Of a stretch of 64,000 bases of DNA, positions 1 to 10,462 are shown in pieces (position 1 is the first letter of the stretch; every line of letters starts with the position of its first letter). A program made the position numbers and the translations under genes. The notes under the pieces were generated by a model, which saw only the letters and a list, made by a program, of their open reading frames with translations, searched no databases and was not told where the DNA came from. The stretch covers positions 1-64,000 of the forward strand of contig JAADII010000025.1 of the NCBI GenBank assembly GCA_013151415.1. The letters run 5' to 3'. The DNA comes from Chloroflexota bacterium (GTDB lineage Bacteria > Chloroflexota > Anaerolineae > J102).

Positions 1-3000
1 CATTCCATTTTTAGCTCTTCCAAGATTATCTGCTTATGATCCCAGTTGCCCAACAGTCGTGCTAACCAAGCAGGTACATTCTCTTTGATTCGAGCATCCA
101 TCACCTGCGAGCCCCATAATACATTCGCCCAAACATAGAGAACGGGGTCTTCTGCGGCCTGTTCAATTGAGGTATTGATTGCTTCAGCGATGGGTCCCTG
201 GGCATTGTTTACCATTTCTTGATGGATATATCTCACTACCTGGGGTGGGGGTGTTCGCAAAAAAGGCCGTTCCGTGGTTTCGTTCCATCCAAGCATACAC
301 TCCGTATCCACACACAAGTAATGCCCGGTCGGGTCGGTAAACCGCACCGGATTGCCCAACGTGTACAGGTAACGATTCAATGACATGGGGTCGCCCGGCT
401 CGGGCACAATCGTATCCGCCTGGACGAAGCGGCCGATGGTCGCGTCGTACCAGCGCGCACCATAATAATAGAGCGCGGTGGCGCTATCCCAGCGCTGGCC
501 TGTGAAGCGATAGGTCGTGTGCAAAGCGCCGCTCTTGGCCCGCTTCTTGCCGTAAGGATGATACCACCACCGGCCGGCCACGCTCCCGTTGCTCTGCACG
601 CTCAGGGCCGTGCTGCCCAAATGGTCTTGCCCCAGCCAATAGAGCGCGTCCACGCCGTTCACGCGGTCGGTGAAGGCCACGCGCACGCCGCCCAGATAAT
701 AATACTTCTTGTAGGTGTTGAAGCCATGATACTCGAAGTGTTCGCCGACGTAGCGCCGCGTGGTGTTGTTGACGGGGATGTATTCATAACGCCGCTGGCC
801 ATCCGCATCATACTCATGCTCGCCCTTGTTCTGACCGTTCTCCCACATGGATGACAAACGGTTCTGGTAGTCGTAATTCAAACTCAGGGATTCGCGGGTG
901 ATCATGTTGCCGGCCGCGTCGTATTGGTATTGCTGCGCGCCGTTGACGTGAGTGAGCTTGTGCGCGCTGTAGTCGTAATTATACGTCACGCCGTTGGCGT
1001 TGTCCACCAGCGCGGTCATGTTTCCCGCTTTGCCCTCATTGCCTTCGTATTTGTAGATGCGGTCGTAGACGCCGCTTCCGCGCGACGCGTCGTAGACCAT
1101 GCACGCGTCATTGCCTGTGAACCCATGCACCAGGCGACCCAGTGCGTCGTACTCGAAACACTGCTTCTGGTTGGCGTTGGTGGTTTCGACCAGCGAGAGG
1201 ATGTTGCCCGTGGCGTCGTAGGTGTAGCTGAGGCCGTAAATCTGATCCGGATCACTTGCGGTGCCCATCTCGATGACGCGTAGTTTGCCGGCGTTCGCGC
1301 TTGGCGGCGACCAATCGTAGTAATCATAGGTGGTGCGATAGACGCCATTACCCAACACACGCGTGGTGATGCGGCCCAAAGCATCGTAATCCACATTCTG
1401 TACATACACGTCACCGCTGTTGTTGCTCAGGCTTTCGGGCAATCCCTGCGAATTGTACGCGTAGGTGAGCAGTTCCTGATCCACGGGGTATTGCATGGTT
1501 TTCACTCGGTCCAATGCATCATACGTGTAAACGGTGGTAAAAGAGGTGTCGTGATTCTTGATGAGCGCATTCACCTTGGTCACGCGACCGCGTGCGTCGT
1601 AGTGATAGATCCGCCAGTTGTCGGGGTTGGCGCTCATCCATAGCTCGGCCGTTAGGCGGCCTGCCACCGCGCCGGTGGGTTGGGGCACGACGGCATTGGT
1701 GGGCCAGTTCATGGTTCCATTGTTCAGAACCTGGTTTTGCGGATAATCGCCGTCGTAGTAGAAACGGGCCAATAAGTTGTAGTTGTATCCCGAATCAAAG
1801 TAATCGGGCGGGGGATTGCTTGCACAACCGCCGGGCGAGCGCACGCGATGGGTGAGACGGTTCAGTTCGTCATAATAGAAGCACAGAATCTGGCCGCGCG
1901 CATCCATTTGATAAGCGAGGTTGCCGGCGTCGTCGTACCTGTAATGCCAAGTTCCCATGTCCGGATCGGTCATCTGAGTTTTGCGGCCGGCCAGATCATA
2001 GACGATCTCGGTGTAATTGTTGGCCGGATCCCACACATCGGTCAACTGGTCGCGTGCGTTGTAGGCATAACGGCTGTTCGCATAAAGATCGCTTGTGGGC
2101 AAGTTGTTCCAATCCACAGTGGTATGGGTTCCCGTGTAAACATCCGTTTTCACCAGCCGACCAATGCCGTCCTCGGTGCGAATGCGCAAATGGCCCAGTT
2201 GATCCAACACGGCCGTCTGCAGATGATGATAGAATGTCTGCACCTCTCCACCATCGGGATAGGTCGCGCGGGTGACGCGGCCCAGGCCGTCATACTCATA
2301 CTCAGTTCGCGGTTGACCATTCCAATCTGGTTGGTAAAGATTATTGCCCAAAACCGTCTCGTAATAGGGGATGCTCTTCGCGGCCAGACGACCGTTTTCA
2401 TCATAAGAGCGGCTAATCAAAATGCGCTTGTTTCCTCCGGCTTCGGCTTCGCTCTGCGTCTGCAGCACCCGTCCCAAACCGTCATAGAAAGTCCAGGTTG
2501 TGAGATAACCGTCATCGGCGCCGCCGTTGGTCACATCATCTCGCACTTTGTGCACCACATAGCGCGGGTGCGTGGCGTCTACATAGTCATAATATGTCCA
2601 TTGTTCATCCACGCTTGCTCCCAACGGCCGGTTCACGGTCTGCGGTCGGCCAAATGCGTCATAAGAGTACACCGTCTCCTCATTGTTGGCGTCTACGATC
2701 TTGTACACTAATCCCAACGCGTAGTTGATGTAGTCGCTGTCCGAGGGATTGTCATCATAATAATATCGAGTGACGTGATTCTTATCGTTGGTTTCGGTTT
2801 CCACAAAAGTATGAAACAGCGATTCATAGGTGTATGTCACCCCGCGACCCTCGCCGTCCTGGGTGCGGGTCAGATTGTGCCAGGTGGGGTCATAGGTATT
2901 CTCTTCTAGCACGACAGTGGCGGCATAGTCCGAGCAGGAATCCACCTTGCGCTCGACTTTGGTGAGCAAGCCCTTGCTCGGTGGCTGATTGTATGCTGTA

Positions 3001-5681
3001 TGGTCATCGTAATAATAGTTCGTCCGCTGCACGCATACGCTGTCGCTCCATATCTCTTCCTTCCCCATCCGATTCACGATATATGGGCCTGATTCGTTGT
3101 CCAACGGCCAATACCACCGTTCCACAACCCGCACATAACGGCCGTTGACGCCGTCATCAAAGGTCTCCACGCCGGTGTGCGTCACATTGCCGTACTGTTT
3201 GCCCCCCTGGTGGTCCATGTTATACGCATAGTGCAAAATGCGGGTGCGGGCGTAGTTCCCGCCCAACTGCACGTTACGCCGTTCAAAATGGTCTTCGATT
3301 AGCACATGCACCTTCTCTGGCTCGGTTCCCACCCCTTCGGGCAACCACCAAAAACGAAAATTGCGCGCCAGAATCGAGCCGTCCACCTCAAGGTTCTCGT
3401 GCAACCAATCCTTGCCGTATCGTCCTTCACGGTCTATATGGAACCAGTGCTTGCCAATGACCACGTTATTTTGGTTTCGCACTTCCGCATAATCATATCC
3501 CCTGGCATCCTGGTTCCAAGCACCATATATATAGCGCCGCTCCACATCAGGATTTCCCATGGCGTCGCTGGTGATTCGATTGATGACATTATGATACAGA
3601 GAAACGGCATCTGCTTGATAGGTGATCAAAACCTTACCCCCCCGGCTATTATCCATTTCCTCCAGTAAACATCCCCCTGAATCTCGACAAGTGTTCTCGT
3701 CCGTATAACGAAAGCGCAACGCAGGCCGGGGCTGATCATTTTTACCAAAAACCTGAACCTCGTCCAGCAACAACCGACACCAGCCATCACCTGCGGCATG
3801 ACAGGCAAAATCATTGGGAGCCGTGTTTGGCCACATCCTCGCCTTGAAGTGATAGCGTCTCGCCTGTTGATTGTTGATCAGAAGCGTAATATCCTTTAAT
3901 ACTTTGGTGTGATAATAGACGTTGTCGAAGTCATACCCGGAACAGGCGGCATCCTGGCACCCTTCCGGCCAATCGCCGCGTTCACCATCATAGTATGAAA
4001 AGACGATTTTGGTGTCCGCCACGTCAATGCCATTATATGTGATTTTCGTTGGCCAGACGTCGAAGACATGAGTTGGCGAGCTCGGCCCGGTCCCACAAAT
4101 ATGTCGCGTCGCCGTGTTGTAATAGAAATTGACAGTATATTGATTACTCCCATCGTCCGCGGCGGAGGTGATATTCGTTAGCATGAATTTCTTTCCCTTG
4201 GTCTGGCCCGTGTTGCAATTGTAGCTTGTCAGCTCTTCCTGGAACTGATAGTATATGCCATCAGGCATGCGCACATGCCATACGGGGCCACTGTAATCGC
4301 TGCGATTGACTCGGATCCACGGCGCTTCTTTGACTTGCCATTCCCCATTGGATTCGACAATAGTATAGGTCACTCCGCCCAGCACGAGCTTATATTCATT
4401 GAGATATTCCCAGTTGATATAGGGAATGTCCAATTTCCATCCCCAACCCAGCAGGGAGCCAAACGACCCGCCATCATGGTCCTCTCGCCGCCGGCTGCTG
4501 TAATTGAGAGACAAATCCGGCGCAAAACCCCCGGGCCGTTGCAACAAAGGAATTCGATAACGATATTTCAATCCCCCCGAAAAGAGGTCCGCCTCCAGAC
4601 CGCTCAGCTGATCCTCCGGCGCTTCAAGCACGCCATTTTGCACGCCAAAAGTGCTGAAATGCTGAATCTCGGCCTCGATGACGCCCGCTTTTTCATCTGC
4701 ACGCGTGGGTATCCTTTCCCACAAGCCGGTTTGAGGATCGAGCCATACGAAATGAGGTGGGACAATGGACGTCTCATCCTCCAATGCTTCGGCATAGCGC
4801 CACCGCAATGTGATGGGTGTAGTGAACTGTTGAATGGCTTGTCCCACGTTGTCAAAAGCGTGTAGCTCGAATCGATACAAAATCCCCGCGCCACCCTTTT
4901 CGGGTTCGTCATAGATGCCGCGAGCATGGATTTCGACCACTCTTTCATCCCGATCCGTTGGCAGCTCAATCTCGAGATGCCCGTATTGGGTCTGCCAAAC
5001 ATCGGCACCGGTCTTGGGTCGCCAGCGCTCAGGCGCATCCTGACGCACCACAGCGGTGAACCCCGCCTGTGTTTCCACTGTCTGATTGCCGCCTGCGGCC
5101 AGCAACCGGCCCTGTAGCTTCTCTCCTGGAAGAGCCAGCACCTTCACATTCACATCAAAGTTGAGCTCTTCGCCCACAGCCAACGGCGGTAACAGGATCT
5201 TCTCCACCCCAGCCAACATCAAGCCCGATTCCGCCTCCGCAAGTAATGTCACGTCCCGCGCCGTTTCCCAGCCCACGTTTCTCAGCTCCACCTTTAGCGT
5301 CACTACTTCCTGAGAACTGACATACCGGGGCCCCATGGCTTTCACGAGCACATACGCGCGGAAATTGGGTGGGCTTACGGTAGGGAAAACATCGGTGGGA
5401 TCGCGCCCTATCGGCGTGGGCGAAAGCGCCGGAGTGGGTGTTGAGGTAGCGGTTGGTCTTGGTTGGACATTCGGTGTCCTGGTTGGCGTTGGGGTGGGAG
5501 TGGGCGGGGGCGTTGAGGGCGTCGCCTCGAACGCCCGCGTCGATTCCGATATCGCTTGACTCTCCGCTTCTCCCAACGCGCGCACACCACCGCCCAACAA
5601 CAATCCCACTATCACCAACACGCCCAACCAGCCCAAAATGCTGCGGCTATTTACGGGGGGGGGGTGAAATTCTATTGTCAT
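1..5681 (-). CDS. RHS/YD-repeat cell-surface protein, C-terminus beyond left edge (partial)
   Basis: Manual reverse translation. ATG at 5681 gives MTIEFHPPPVNSRSILGWLGVLVIVGLLLGGG, then a Pro/Thr stalk, many YDxxGR repeats and an RHS core (YYYGARWYDATIGRFVQADTIVPEPGDPMSLNRYLYTLGNPVRFTDPTGH). Frame is consistent at 5681, 1919 and the left edge. Not in the ORF track because no stop lies in the window. Confidence 0.93.
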   Translation of the reverse strand, partial: MTIEFHPPPVNSRSILGWLGVLVIVGLLLGGGVRALGEAESQAISESTRAFEATPSTPPPTPTPTPTRTPNVQPRPTATSTPTPALSPTPIGRDPTDVFPTVSPPNFRAYVLVKAMGPRYVSSQEVVTLKVELRNVGWETARDVTLLAEAESGLMLAGVEKILLPPLAVGEELNFDVNVKVLALPGEKLQGRLLAAGGNQTVETQAGFTAVVRQDAPERWRPKTGADVWQTQYGHLEIELPTDRDERVVEIHARGIYDEPEKGGAGILYRFELHAFDNVGQAIQQFTTPITLRWRYAEALEDETSIVPPHFVWLDPQTGLWERIPTRADEKAGVIEAEIQHFSTFGVQNGVLEAPEDQLSGLEADLFSGGLKYRYRIPLLQRPGGFAPDLSLNYSSRRREDHDGGSFGSLLGWGWKLDIPYINWEYLNEYKLVLGGVTYTIVESNGEWQVKEAPWIRVNRSDYSGPVWHVRMPDGIYYQFQEELTSYNCNTGQTKGKKFMLTNITSAADDGSNQYTVNFYYNTATRHICGTGPSSPTHVFDVWPTKITYNGIDVADTKIVFSYYDGERGDWPEGCQDAACSGYDFDNVYYHTKVLKDITLLINNQQARRYHFKARMWPNTAPNDFACHAAGDGWCRLLLDEVQVFGKNDQPRPALRFRYTDENTCRDSGGCLLEEMDNSRGGKVLITYQADAVSLYHNVINRITSDAMGNPDVERRYIYGAWNQDARGYDYAEVRNQNNVVIGKHWFHIDREGRYGKDWLHENLEVDGSILARNFRFWWLPEGVGTEPEKVHVLIEDHFERRNVQLGGNYARTRILHYAYNMDHQGGKQYGNVTHTGVETFDDGVNGRYVRVVERWYWPLDNESGPYIVNRMGKEEIWSDSVCVQRTNYYYDDHTAYNQPPSKGLLTKVERKVDSCSDYAATVVLEENTYDPTWHNLTRTQDGEGRGVTYTYESLFHTFVETETNDKNHVTRYYYDDNPSDSDYINYALGLVYKIVDANNEETVYSYDAFGRPQTVNRPLGASVDEQWTYYDYVDATHPRYVVHKVRDDVTNGGADDGYLTTWTFYDGLGRVLQTQSEAEAGGNKRILISRSYDENGRLAAKSIPYYETVLGNNLYQPDWNGQPRTEYEYDGLGRVTRATYPDGGEVQTFYHHLQTAVLDQLGHLRIRTEDGIGRLVKTDVYTGTHTTVDWNNLPTSDLYANSRYAYNARDQLTDVWDPANNYTEIVYDLAGRKTQMTDPDMGTWHYRYDDAGNLAYQMDARGQILCFYYDELNRLTHRVRSPGGCASNPPPDYFDSGYNYNLLARFYYDGDYPQNQVLNNGTMNWPTNAVVPQPTGAVAGRLTAELWMSANPDNWRIYHYDARGRVTKVNALIKNHDTSFTTVYTYDALDRVKTMQYPVDQELLTYAYNSQGLPESLSNNSGDVYVQNVDYDALGRITTRVLGNGVYRTTYDYYDWSPPSANAGKLRVIEMGTASDPDQIYGLSYTYDATGNILSLVETTNANQKQCFEYDALGRLVHGFTGNDACMVYDASRGSGVYDRIYKYEGNEGKAGNMTALVDNANGVTYNYDYSAHKLTHVNGAQQYQYDAAGNMITRESLSLNYDYQNRLSSMWENGQNKGEHEYDADGQRRYEYIPVNNTTRRYVGEHFEYHGFNTYKKYYYLGGVRVAFTDRVNGVDALYWLGQDHLGSTALSVQSNGSVAGRWWYHPYGKKRAKSGALHTTYRFTGQRWDSATALYYYGARWYDATIGRFVQADTIVPEPGDPMSLNRYLYTLGNPVRFTDPTGHYLCVDTECMLGWNETTERPFLRTPPPQVVRYIHQEMVNNAQGPIAEAINTSIEQAAEDPVLYVWANVLWGSQVMDARIKENVPAWLARLLGNWDHKQIILEELKME

Positions 5682-5906
5682 GCATTTTTCAGACTCCTGA
5701 ACAAAAGAAGGCTAAAAAAACGACCGTCAGAATCTGCATCCAAAGCACTGCTTCATTGTCAAGAGCACCCCTAAAAGCGGGTGATGCTAAACATTCGCTC
5801 CGGTAGATTCTCGCATTCCCAGTATAGCAAGGATGTCTAAATTTGTCAACACCTTGTCATTTACTCTTGCTTATTAAAGGTGTAAGCACATCTGACCTCT
5901 CTCTCG

Positions 5907-6095
5907 TTGCATCCAAAGCTGCCCGACTTCCAGGCCCTGAAAGCAAAAAACCAGGCCCTCGCGAGGGCCTGGCGATATTATTTTCGAGCGGTGTGCGAGC
6001 GCGCGTTTGCTGCTGGCTACGCGCTCACCGCGCTCCACCGCGAACCCGGGTTCACCCGCCCGCGCGTTCTCTACCTTCTCGAGGCGCTGTCCTGA
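5907..6095 (+). pseudogene. Possible C-terminal remnant of a predicted GNAT acetyltransferase (COG3375-like)
   Basis: Isolated 62-aa ORF LPDFQALKAKNQALARAWRYYFRAVCERAFAAGYALTALHREPG..YLLEAL resembles the C-terminus of large GNAT proteins; no N-terminal part upstream. Confidence 0.4.
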
Positions 6096-6110
6096 GAATA
6101 GATGTTAGAC

Positions 6111-6178
6111 CATGGACGATAAGACGATGAGATCGGTCTCATCCATCGTCCTGTCGTCCCATCGTCCCATCGTCTTCA
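6111..6178. repeat. GACGAT-rich palindromic intergenic element, copy 1
   Basis: ggacgataagacgatgagatcggtctcatccatcgtcctgtcgtcccatcgtcccatcgtctt; core GATGAGA TCGG TCTCATC. Confidence 0.6.
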
Positions 6179-6463
6179 ATCCTTCGCCTTGGCTTTTGTC
6201 TCCGTTTTCTTTTCCGTCGATGCGGTTTTCTCGGCCTTGCCGTTGCTCTTGCGCGAACTTGGGCCGTTGGCGCTGTTCTTACCCCGAGAATCGGTTACAT
6301 AAAAGCCGGACCCCTTGAATACAATCGCGGGCGCGGTGAATTTTCGTCGCACTTGTCCCGTGCCATTGCAAGAAGGGCACGCGGGCGTGCTGGTGTCCGA
6401 AAAAGAGCGTCGAACCTCGAATTCGGAATGACAGGTTTCGCAAATGTATTCGTAGAGTGGCAT
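6176..6463 (-). CDS. FmdB-family zinc ribbon protein
   Basis: MPLYEYICETCHSEFEVRRSF...CPSCNGTG: two CxxC knuckles typical of FmdB. Confidence 0.93.
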   Translation of the reverse strand: MPLYEYICETCHSEFEVRRSFSDTSTPACPSCNGTGQVRRKFTAPAIVFKGSGFYVTDSRGKNSANGPSSRKSNGKAEKTASTEKKTETKAKAKD

Positions 6464-6766
6464 GGCTCCGATCTCGCTGATATAGGATTCAGGGCGAACG
6501 ACCTGCTATCATAAACCAATAACCGGGAAAACGTCAAACATAGGTGTGGAACGATGGTTATGAGCTGCAAAATGGCAAGACCCGCGCCGCAAATGCGCCT
6601 GCGGCATTTCGACGCACTCGCCACCTGGGCCTCAGTATGCGAGATGGAGATAAGCATTCTATTGGTGAAGCGTTAGATTTTCGTTTGCGCGGCTGGCGTT
6701 GCCATTCGCGAAACAAGCTGTTATAATGATGAAGCTGGCGAACATATGAGCTAGGCATCTTCCATC

Positions 6767-9238
6767 ATGGCTAAGCGCACGACGTCGAGTAAAACCAGGC
6801 GCAAGAGCGCCAGGTCGTCTTCTTCCAAAAGCTCTGGTCGAAGCGGCCGCCGAACCTCTTCGCGTGGGAAGAGGAAGCCCACCGCGCGCAAACGTCGCAA
6901 GAAAAAAGGGGGCGGCGAGTGGAAGGAAGCGGTCGAAGCGCTCAGCAACCCCGCGTTTTGGGGCGTGACGCTCACTCTTTTGGGTGTATTCACCATTTTG
7001 GCGCTGCTTAGCCGTCCTGGCGCGCTCACAGGCTGGTGGGTCGAGCAGATCACCCTTGCGTTGGGATATGGGCGATATTTCTTCCCGGTGGTGCTCATGG
7101 TCGTCGGAGTCTATCTCTTTTTACGCGGCGGCGGTTACGCCTCCGACGTCTCGGCAACGCGCATCTTGGGATTGGTGCTTATGTGGATCGCATTTCAGGC
7201 CAGCGCGCACTTGCTTCCCATCTTGCTGGACCCATTTGCATTGGAATCTGTGGGGCCAGGCGAATATGGCGGATGGTTAGGCTGGATGCTGAGCGAGAAT
7301 TTGTTGCAGGTGATGAGCGAGGGCGCCGCCTTGGTTTTCATGTTTCTCCTTGGCGTTTTTGGCCTTGTGCTTGTGTTGGGCCGCTCGTTCGACGACATTC
7401 TTGCTTTTGTTGTCACCGCGAGTTATATGGTGATGCGCACAATACGCGCTCTCTTGCGTCGCGAATCCGACCAAACGGACGCGCATGGGCCTGCTCGGCC
7501 ATCACTTTGGTCGCGCTTGCGCGGCTGGCTGAGCAGGCGTCCTTCACCGGCTTTGCCATCCGGCTTGTTCGATGACGCGAACGGTCCCGTCACCACGCTT
7601 CCTCCTGATCCTTCGGTCACGCCTCCTGCTCATTTGGCTGAGGCGGAGATTGTTTCGCCCGCGGCGCGCATCATTGGCGGCGAGCAGACCAACTGGCGTT
7701 TGCCGCGCATCGATCATATTTTGGATGATCTCGGCGGAGGCGAGCTCACCGAAGAGGATCTGGCCGAACGCGCCCGCATTATCGAAGAGACCCTCCATGC
7801 GTTCGGCGTGCCCGTCACCGTCACCGAAGTGAATCGCGGGCCGGTGGTCACGCAGTTTGGTTTGCGGCCCGAATACATTATTCGCAAAGTGCGCGGCGAG
7901 GAGAAACGGGTAAAAGTGCGCGTGAGTCAGATCCAGGCCCTTGCCAACGATTTGTCTCTGGCTTTGGCGGCCGCGCCCATTCGCATCGAGGCCCCTGTGC
8001 CTGGCCGTAATATCGTTGGGCTCGAAGTGCCCAACCAGAGCGTGGCCATCGTCACCCTTCGCAGCATTTTGGAATCAGAAGAGTTTCGTCGGCTAAAAGC
8101 GCCGTTGCGCATCGCTTTGGGCCAGGATGTATCGGGGCGGGCTGTGGCGGCCAGTCTGGCTCGCATGCCGCATCTTTTGGTCGCAGGCGCAACCGGCTCC
8201 GGCAAATCGGTCTGTATCAATAGCATCATTTGTTCACTGCTTTTTCAATATACGCCGGATCAGCTTCGCTTTGTGATGGTGGACCCAAAACGAGTGGAGT
8301 TGACGGGCTATAATGGCATTCCGCATTTGGTGGATCAGGTGGTCACTGATGTGGAAAAGGTGATCGGCGTGTTGCACTGGGCCACCACTGAGATGGACCG
8401 GCGTTACAAAGAGTTGGAACGCTCGGGCGCGCGCAATATCGAGGCCTATAACATGAAACGCATGACCGAGGGCCAGTCCATCATGCCTTATGTCGTCATT
8501 GTGGTGGATGAATTGGCCGATATCATGATGATGGCGCCAGATGAAGTGGAGCGTTCGTTGGTGCGCCTGGCGCAGATGGCCCGCGCGACCGGCATCCATC
8601 TCGTCATCGCCACGCAACGACCCTCGGTGAACGTGGTCACGGGCTTGATCAAGGCCAATTTCCCCTCGCGCATCGCCTTCGCCGTAACCAGCCAGATCGA
8701 TTCGCGCGTGATCTTGGACACGCCCGGCGCGGAGCGATTATTGGGACGCGGGGATATGCTTTTCATGCGTCCCGATTCGGCTAAATTGGCGCGCTTGCAA
8801 GGCGCATTCGTTTCAGACGCTGAGGTGATGCGGTTGGTGCGTTATTGGCGCGGGTTGGGCGCTCCGCCGGCCGCGGGCGTGCGACCATTGGACGAAGTCA
8901 TCGATCAGGGAGGCGAGATCGCGCCCGAAGGCGCCAAGCCTGTGCAGCGGCCATTATGGGATGATATGTTGGTGAAAGCGCAGGTGGAAAGCAAAAAGGA
9001 CGTATTGTATGATGAAGCCGTGGCTTTGGTGAGGGAATCGGGCAGAGCCAGCACCAGCTTGCTGCAACGCAAGCTGCGCATCGGTTATACGCGCGCGGCG
9101 CGGCTCATCGATCTCATGGAGGAGGAAGGCGTTGTTGGGCCAGACCTCGGCGGCTCGCGTGGTCGTGAAGTGTTGCCTTTCGAGCCGGAAACAGAGGCTT
9201 CGGAAGGTGATTCGCTGGATGAAGCGCGACATGAGTGA
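6767..9238 (+). CDS. ftsK: FtsK/SpoIIIE DNA translocase
   Basis: N-terminal TM segments, Walker A GATGSGKSV, FtsK motor and C-terminal gamma winged helix. Confidence 0.96.
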   Translation: MAKRTTSSKTRRKSARSSSSKSSGRSGRRTSSRGKRKPTARKRRKKKGGGEWKEAVEALSNPAFWGVTLTLLGVFTILALLSRPGALTGWWVEQITLALGYGRYFFPVVLMVVGVYLFLRGGGYASDVSATRILGLVLMWIAFQASAHLLPILLDPFALESVGPGEYGGWLGWMLSENLLQVMSEGAALVFMFLLGVFGLVLVLGRSFDDILAFVVTASYMVMRTIRALLRRESDQTDAHGPARPSLWSRLRGWLSRRPSPALPSGLFDDANGPVTTLPPDPSVTPPAHLAEAEIVSPAARIIGGEQTNWRLPRIDHILDDLGGGELTEEDLAERARIIEETLHAFGVPVTVTEVNRGPVVTQFGLRPEYIIRKVRGEEKRVKVRVSQIQALANDLSLALAAAPIRIEAPVPGRNIVGLEVPNQSVAIVTLRSILESEEFRRLKAPLRIALGQDVSGRAVAASLARMPHLLVAGATGSGKSVCINSIICSLLFQYTPDQLRFVMVDPKRVELTGYNGIPHLVDQVVTDVEKVIGVLHWATTEMDRRYKELERSGARNIEAYNMKRMTEGQSIMPYVVIVVDELADIMMMAPDEVERSLVRLAQMARATGIHLVIATQRPSVNVVTGLIKANFPSRIAFAVTSQIDSRVILDTPGAERLLGRGDMLFMRPDSAKLARLQGAFVSDAEVMRLVRYWRGLGAPPAAGVRPLDEVIDQGGEIAPEGAKPVQRPLWDDMLVKAQVESKKDVLYDEAVALVRESGRASTSLLQRKLRIGYTRAARLIDLMEEEGVVGPDLGGSRGREVLPFEPETEASEGDSLDEARHE

Positions 9239-9475
9239 AAGACGACCGCTTCGTTCTTGAGCTCATTGCGTTTGTCTGGAAAGGGCCTCGTCAATTGGCG
9301 GGCTGTCTCGTCGATTCCTCTTTATGGCTTTGACAGCACATCTGTTTTTATGATACATTTTGCATTGTCCAGAGGCGCATCGCCCTGGATGGAAGGACGA
9401 ATGGATGATGGTAGTCCTGTCGTCGACTTCGGAATGACAAACGTCTCTCTCTTGCTCATCATCCTTTCGAGGCAA

Positions 9476-9549
9476 GGGCGAATAGCTCAGTTGGCTAGAG
9501 CGCTTCCCTTACAAGGAAGAGGTCACAGGTTCGAGTCCTGTTTCGCCCA
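9476..9549 (+). tRNA. tRNA-Val (UAC)
   Basis: GGGCGAA/TTCGCCC acceptor stem, CTTCC-CTTACAA-GGAAG anticodon arm, TTCGAGT T-loop. Confidence 0.95.
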
Positions 9550-9556
9550 TAGAGTC

Positions 9557-9587
9557 AAGCCGCCAGATTTCGCCAGGCGGCTTTTTT
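9557..9587 (+). terminator. Intrinsic terminator after tRNA-Val
   Basis: AAGCCGCC...GGCGGCTTTTTT hairpin plus T-tract. Confidence 0.85.
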
Positions 9588-9643
9588 GATAATCGGGGCG
9601 TCTACAAACGATTGAGGCCGCCGTCTTCTCTCATCCATATGCC

Positions 9644-10459
9644 ATGACCGCCATCACTCGCACAGGCGTGCGTCATCTTCAAGAGATATTCGCCCAGCGT
9701 CGTAGGAGGGGCCAGGCTGCATTTATGCCTTATCTTCCTGTGGGCTATCCTGATTTTGTCACCAGCATAGATCTGCTGGAGATTTTGGCCCAGGCGGGCG
9801 CGGACATCATCGAGGTGGGCGTTCCCTTCTCCGATCCCCTGGCCGATGGCCCCACCATCCAGGCCGCAACGCAGCGCGCTTTGGAGCAAGGAACCACGCC
9901 CGCGGATTGTTTGGCCGCGGTGCGATTGTTACGCGAACGAGGGGTGCGAGCAGCGCTCATTCTAATGGGTTATTTTAACCCTATTTTGGCCTACGGAATC
10001 GAGCAATACGTCGCCGATGCAGCCGCGTCGGGCGCGGATGGCTTCATTGTGCCCGATTTGCCCCCTGATGAGGCCGCGGCAATGGAACAAGCCTGTGAAC
10101 GTCATGGCCTGGCCATGATCTATTTGGTTGCGCCCACCAGTACAAATGAACGCTTGCGCGTGGCGGTTGCCCATAGCCGGGGATTTCTTTATCTGGTTAG
10201 CGTGACCGGCATCACGGGCGAGCGTTCGGAATTGCCCCCTTTTCTGGCCGAGTTTGTGGCCAGGGTGCGCAAACACACCGATTTGCCCCTGGCCGTGGGT
10301 TTTGGCATTGGCACCGTCGAGCAAGCTGAGGCCGTCGCCCGTCTTGCAGATGGCGTGGTGGTGGGCAGCGCACTGGTGAAGCTTGCGGGCGGACCGGAAC
10401 CGCGTTCGGAGGTTGGAAAGTTGGCCGGGTTGTTGGCCAGAGCCGCTCACGGAGGATGA
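9644..10459 (+). CDS. trpA: Tryptophan synthase alpha subunit
   Basis: [40 protein letters not shown] motifs. Confidence 0.97.
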   Translation: MTAITRTGVRHLQEIFAQRRRRGQAAFMPYLPVGYPDFVTSIDLLEILAQAGADIIEVGVPFSDPLADGPTIQAATQRALEQGTTPADCLAAVRLLRERGVRAALILMGYFNPILAYGIEQYVADAAASGADGFIVPDLPPDEAAAMEQACERHGLAMIYLVAPTSTNERLRVAVAHSRGFLYLVSVTGITGERSELPPFLAEFVARVRKHTDLPLAVGFGIGTVEQAEAVARLADGVVVGSALVKLAGGPEPRSEVGKLAGLLARAAHGG

Positions 10460-10462
10460 GCC

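Noticed and set aside
1848-2711. 287-aa plus-strand ORF in the RHS region
   Set aside because: Antisense shadow of the RHS/YD-repeat gene, which reads continuously on the minus strand.
5335-5559. Gly/Val-rich ORF (GVGVEVAVGLGW..)
   Set aside because: Reverse complement of the Pro/Thr stalk-coding sequence of the RHS protein.
9257-9589. 110-aa plus-strand ORF
   Set aside because: Spans the tRNA-Val gene and its terminator; not coding.
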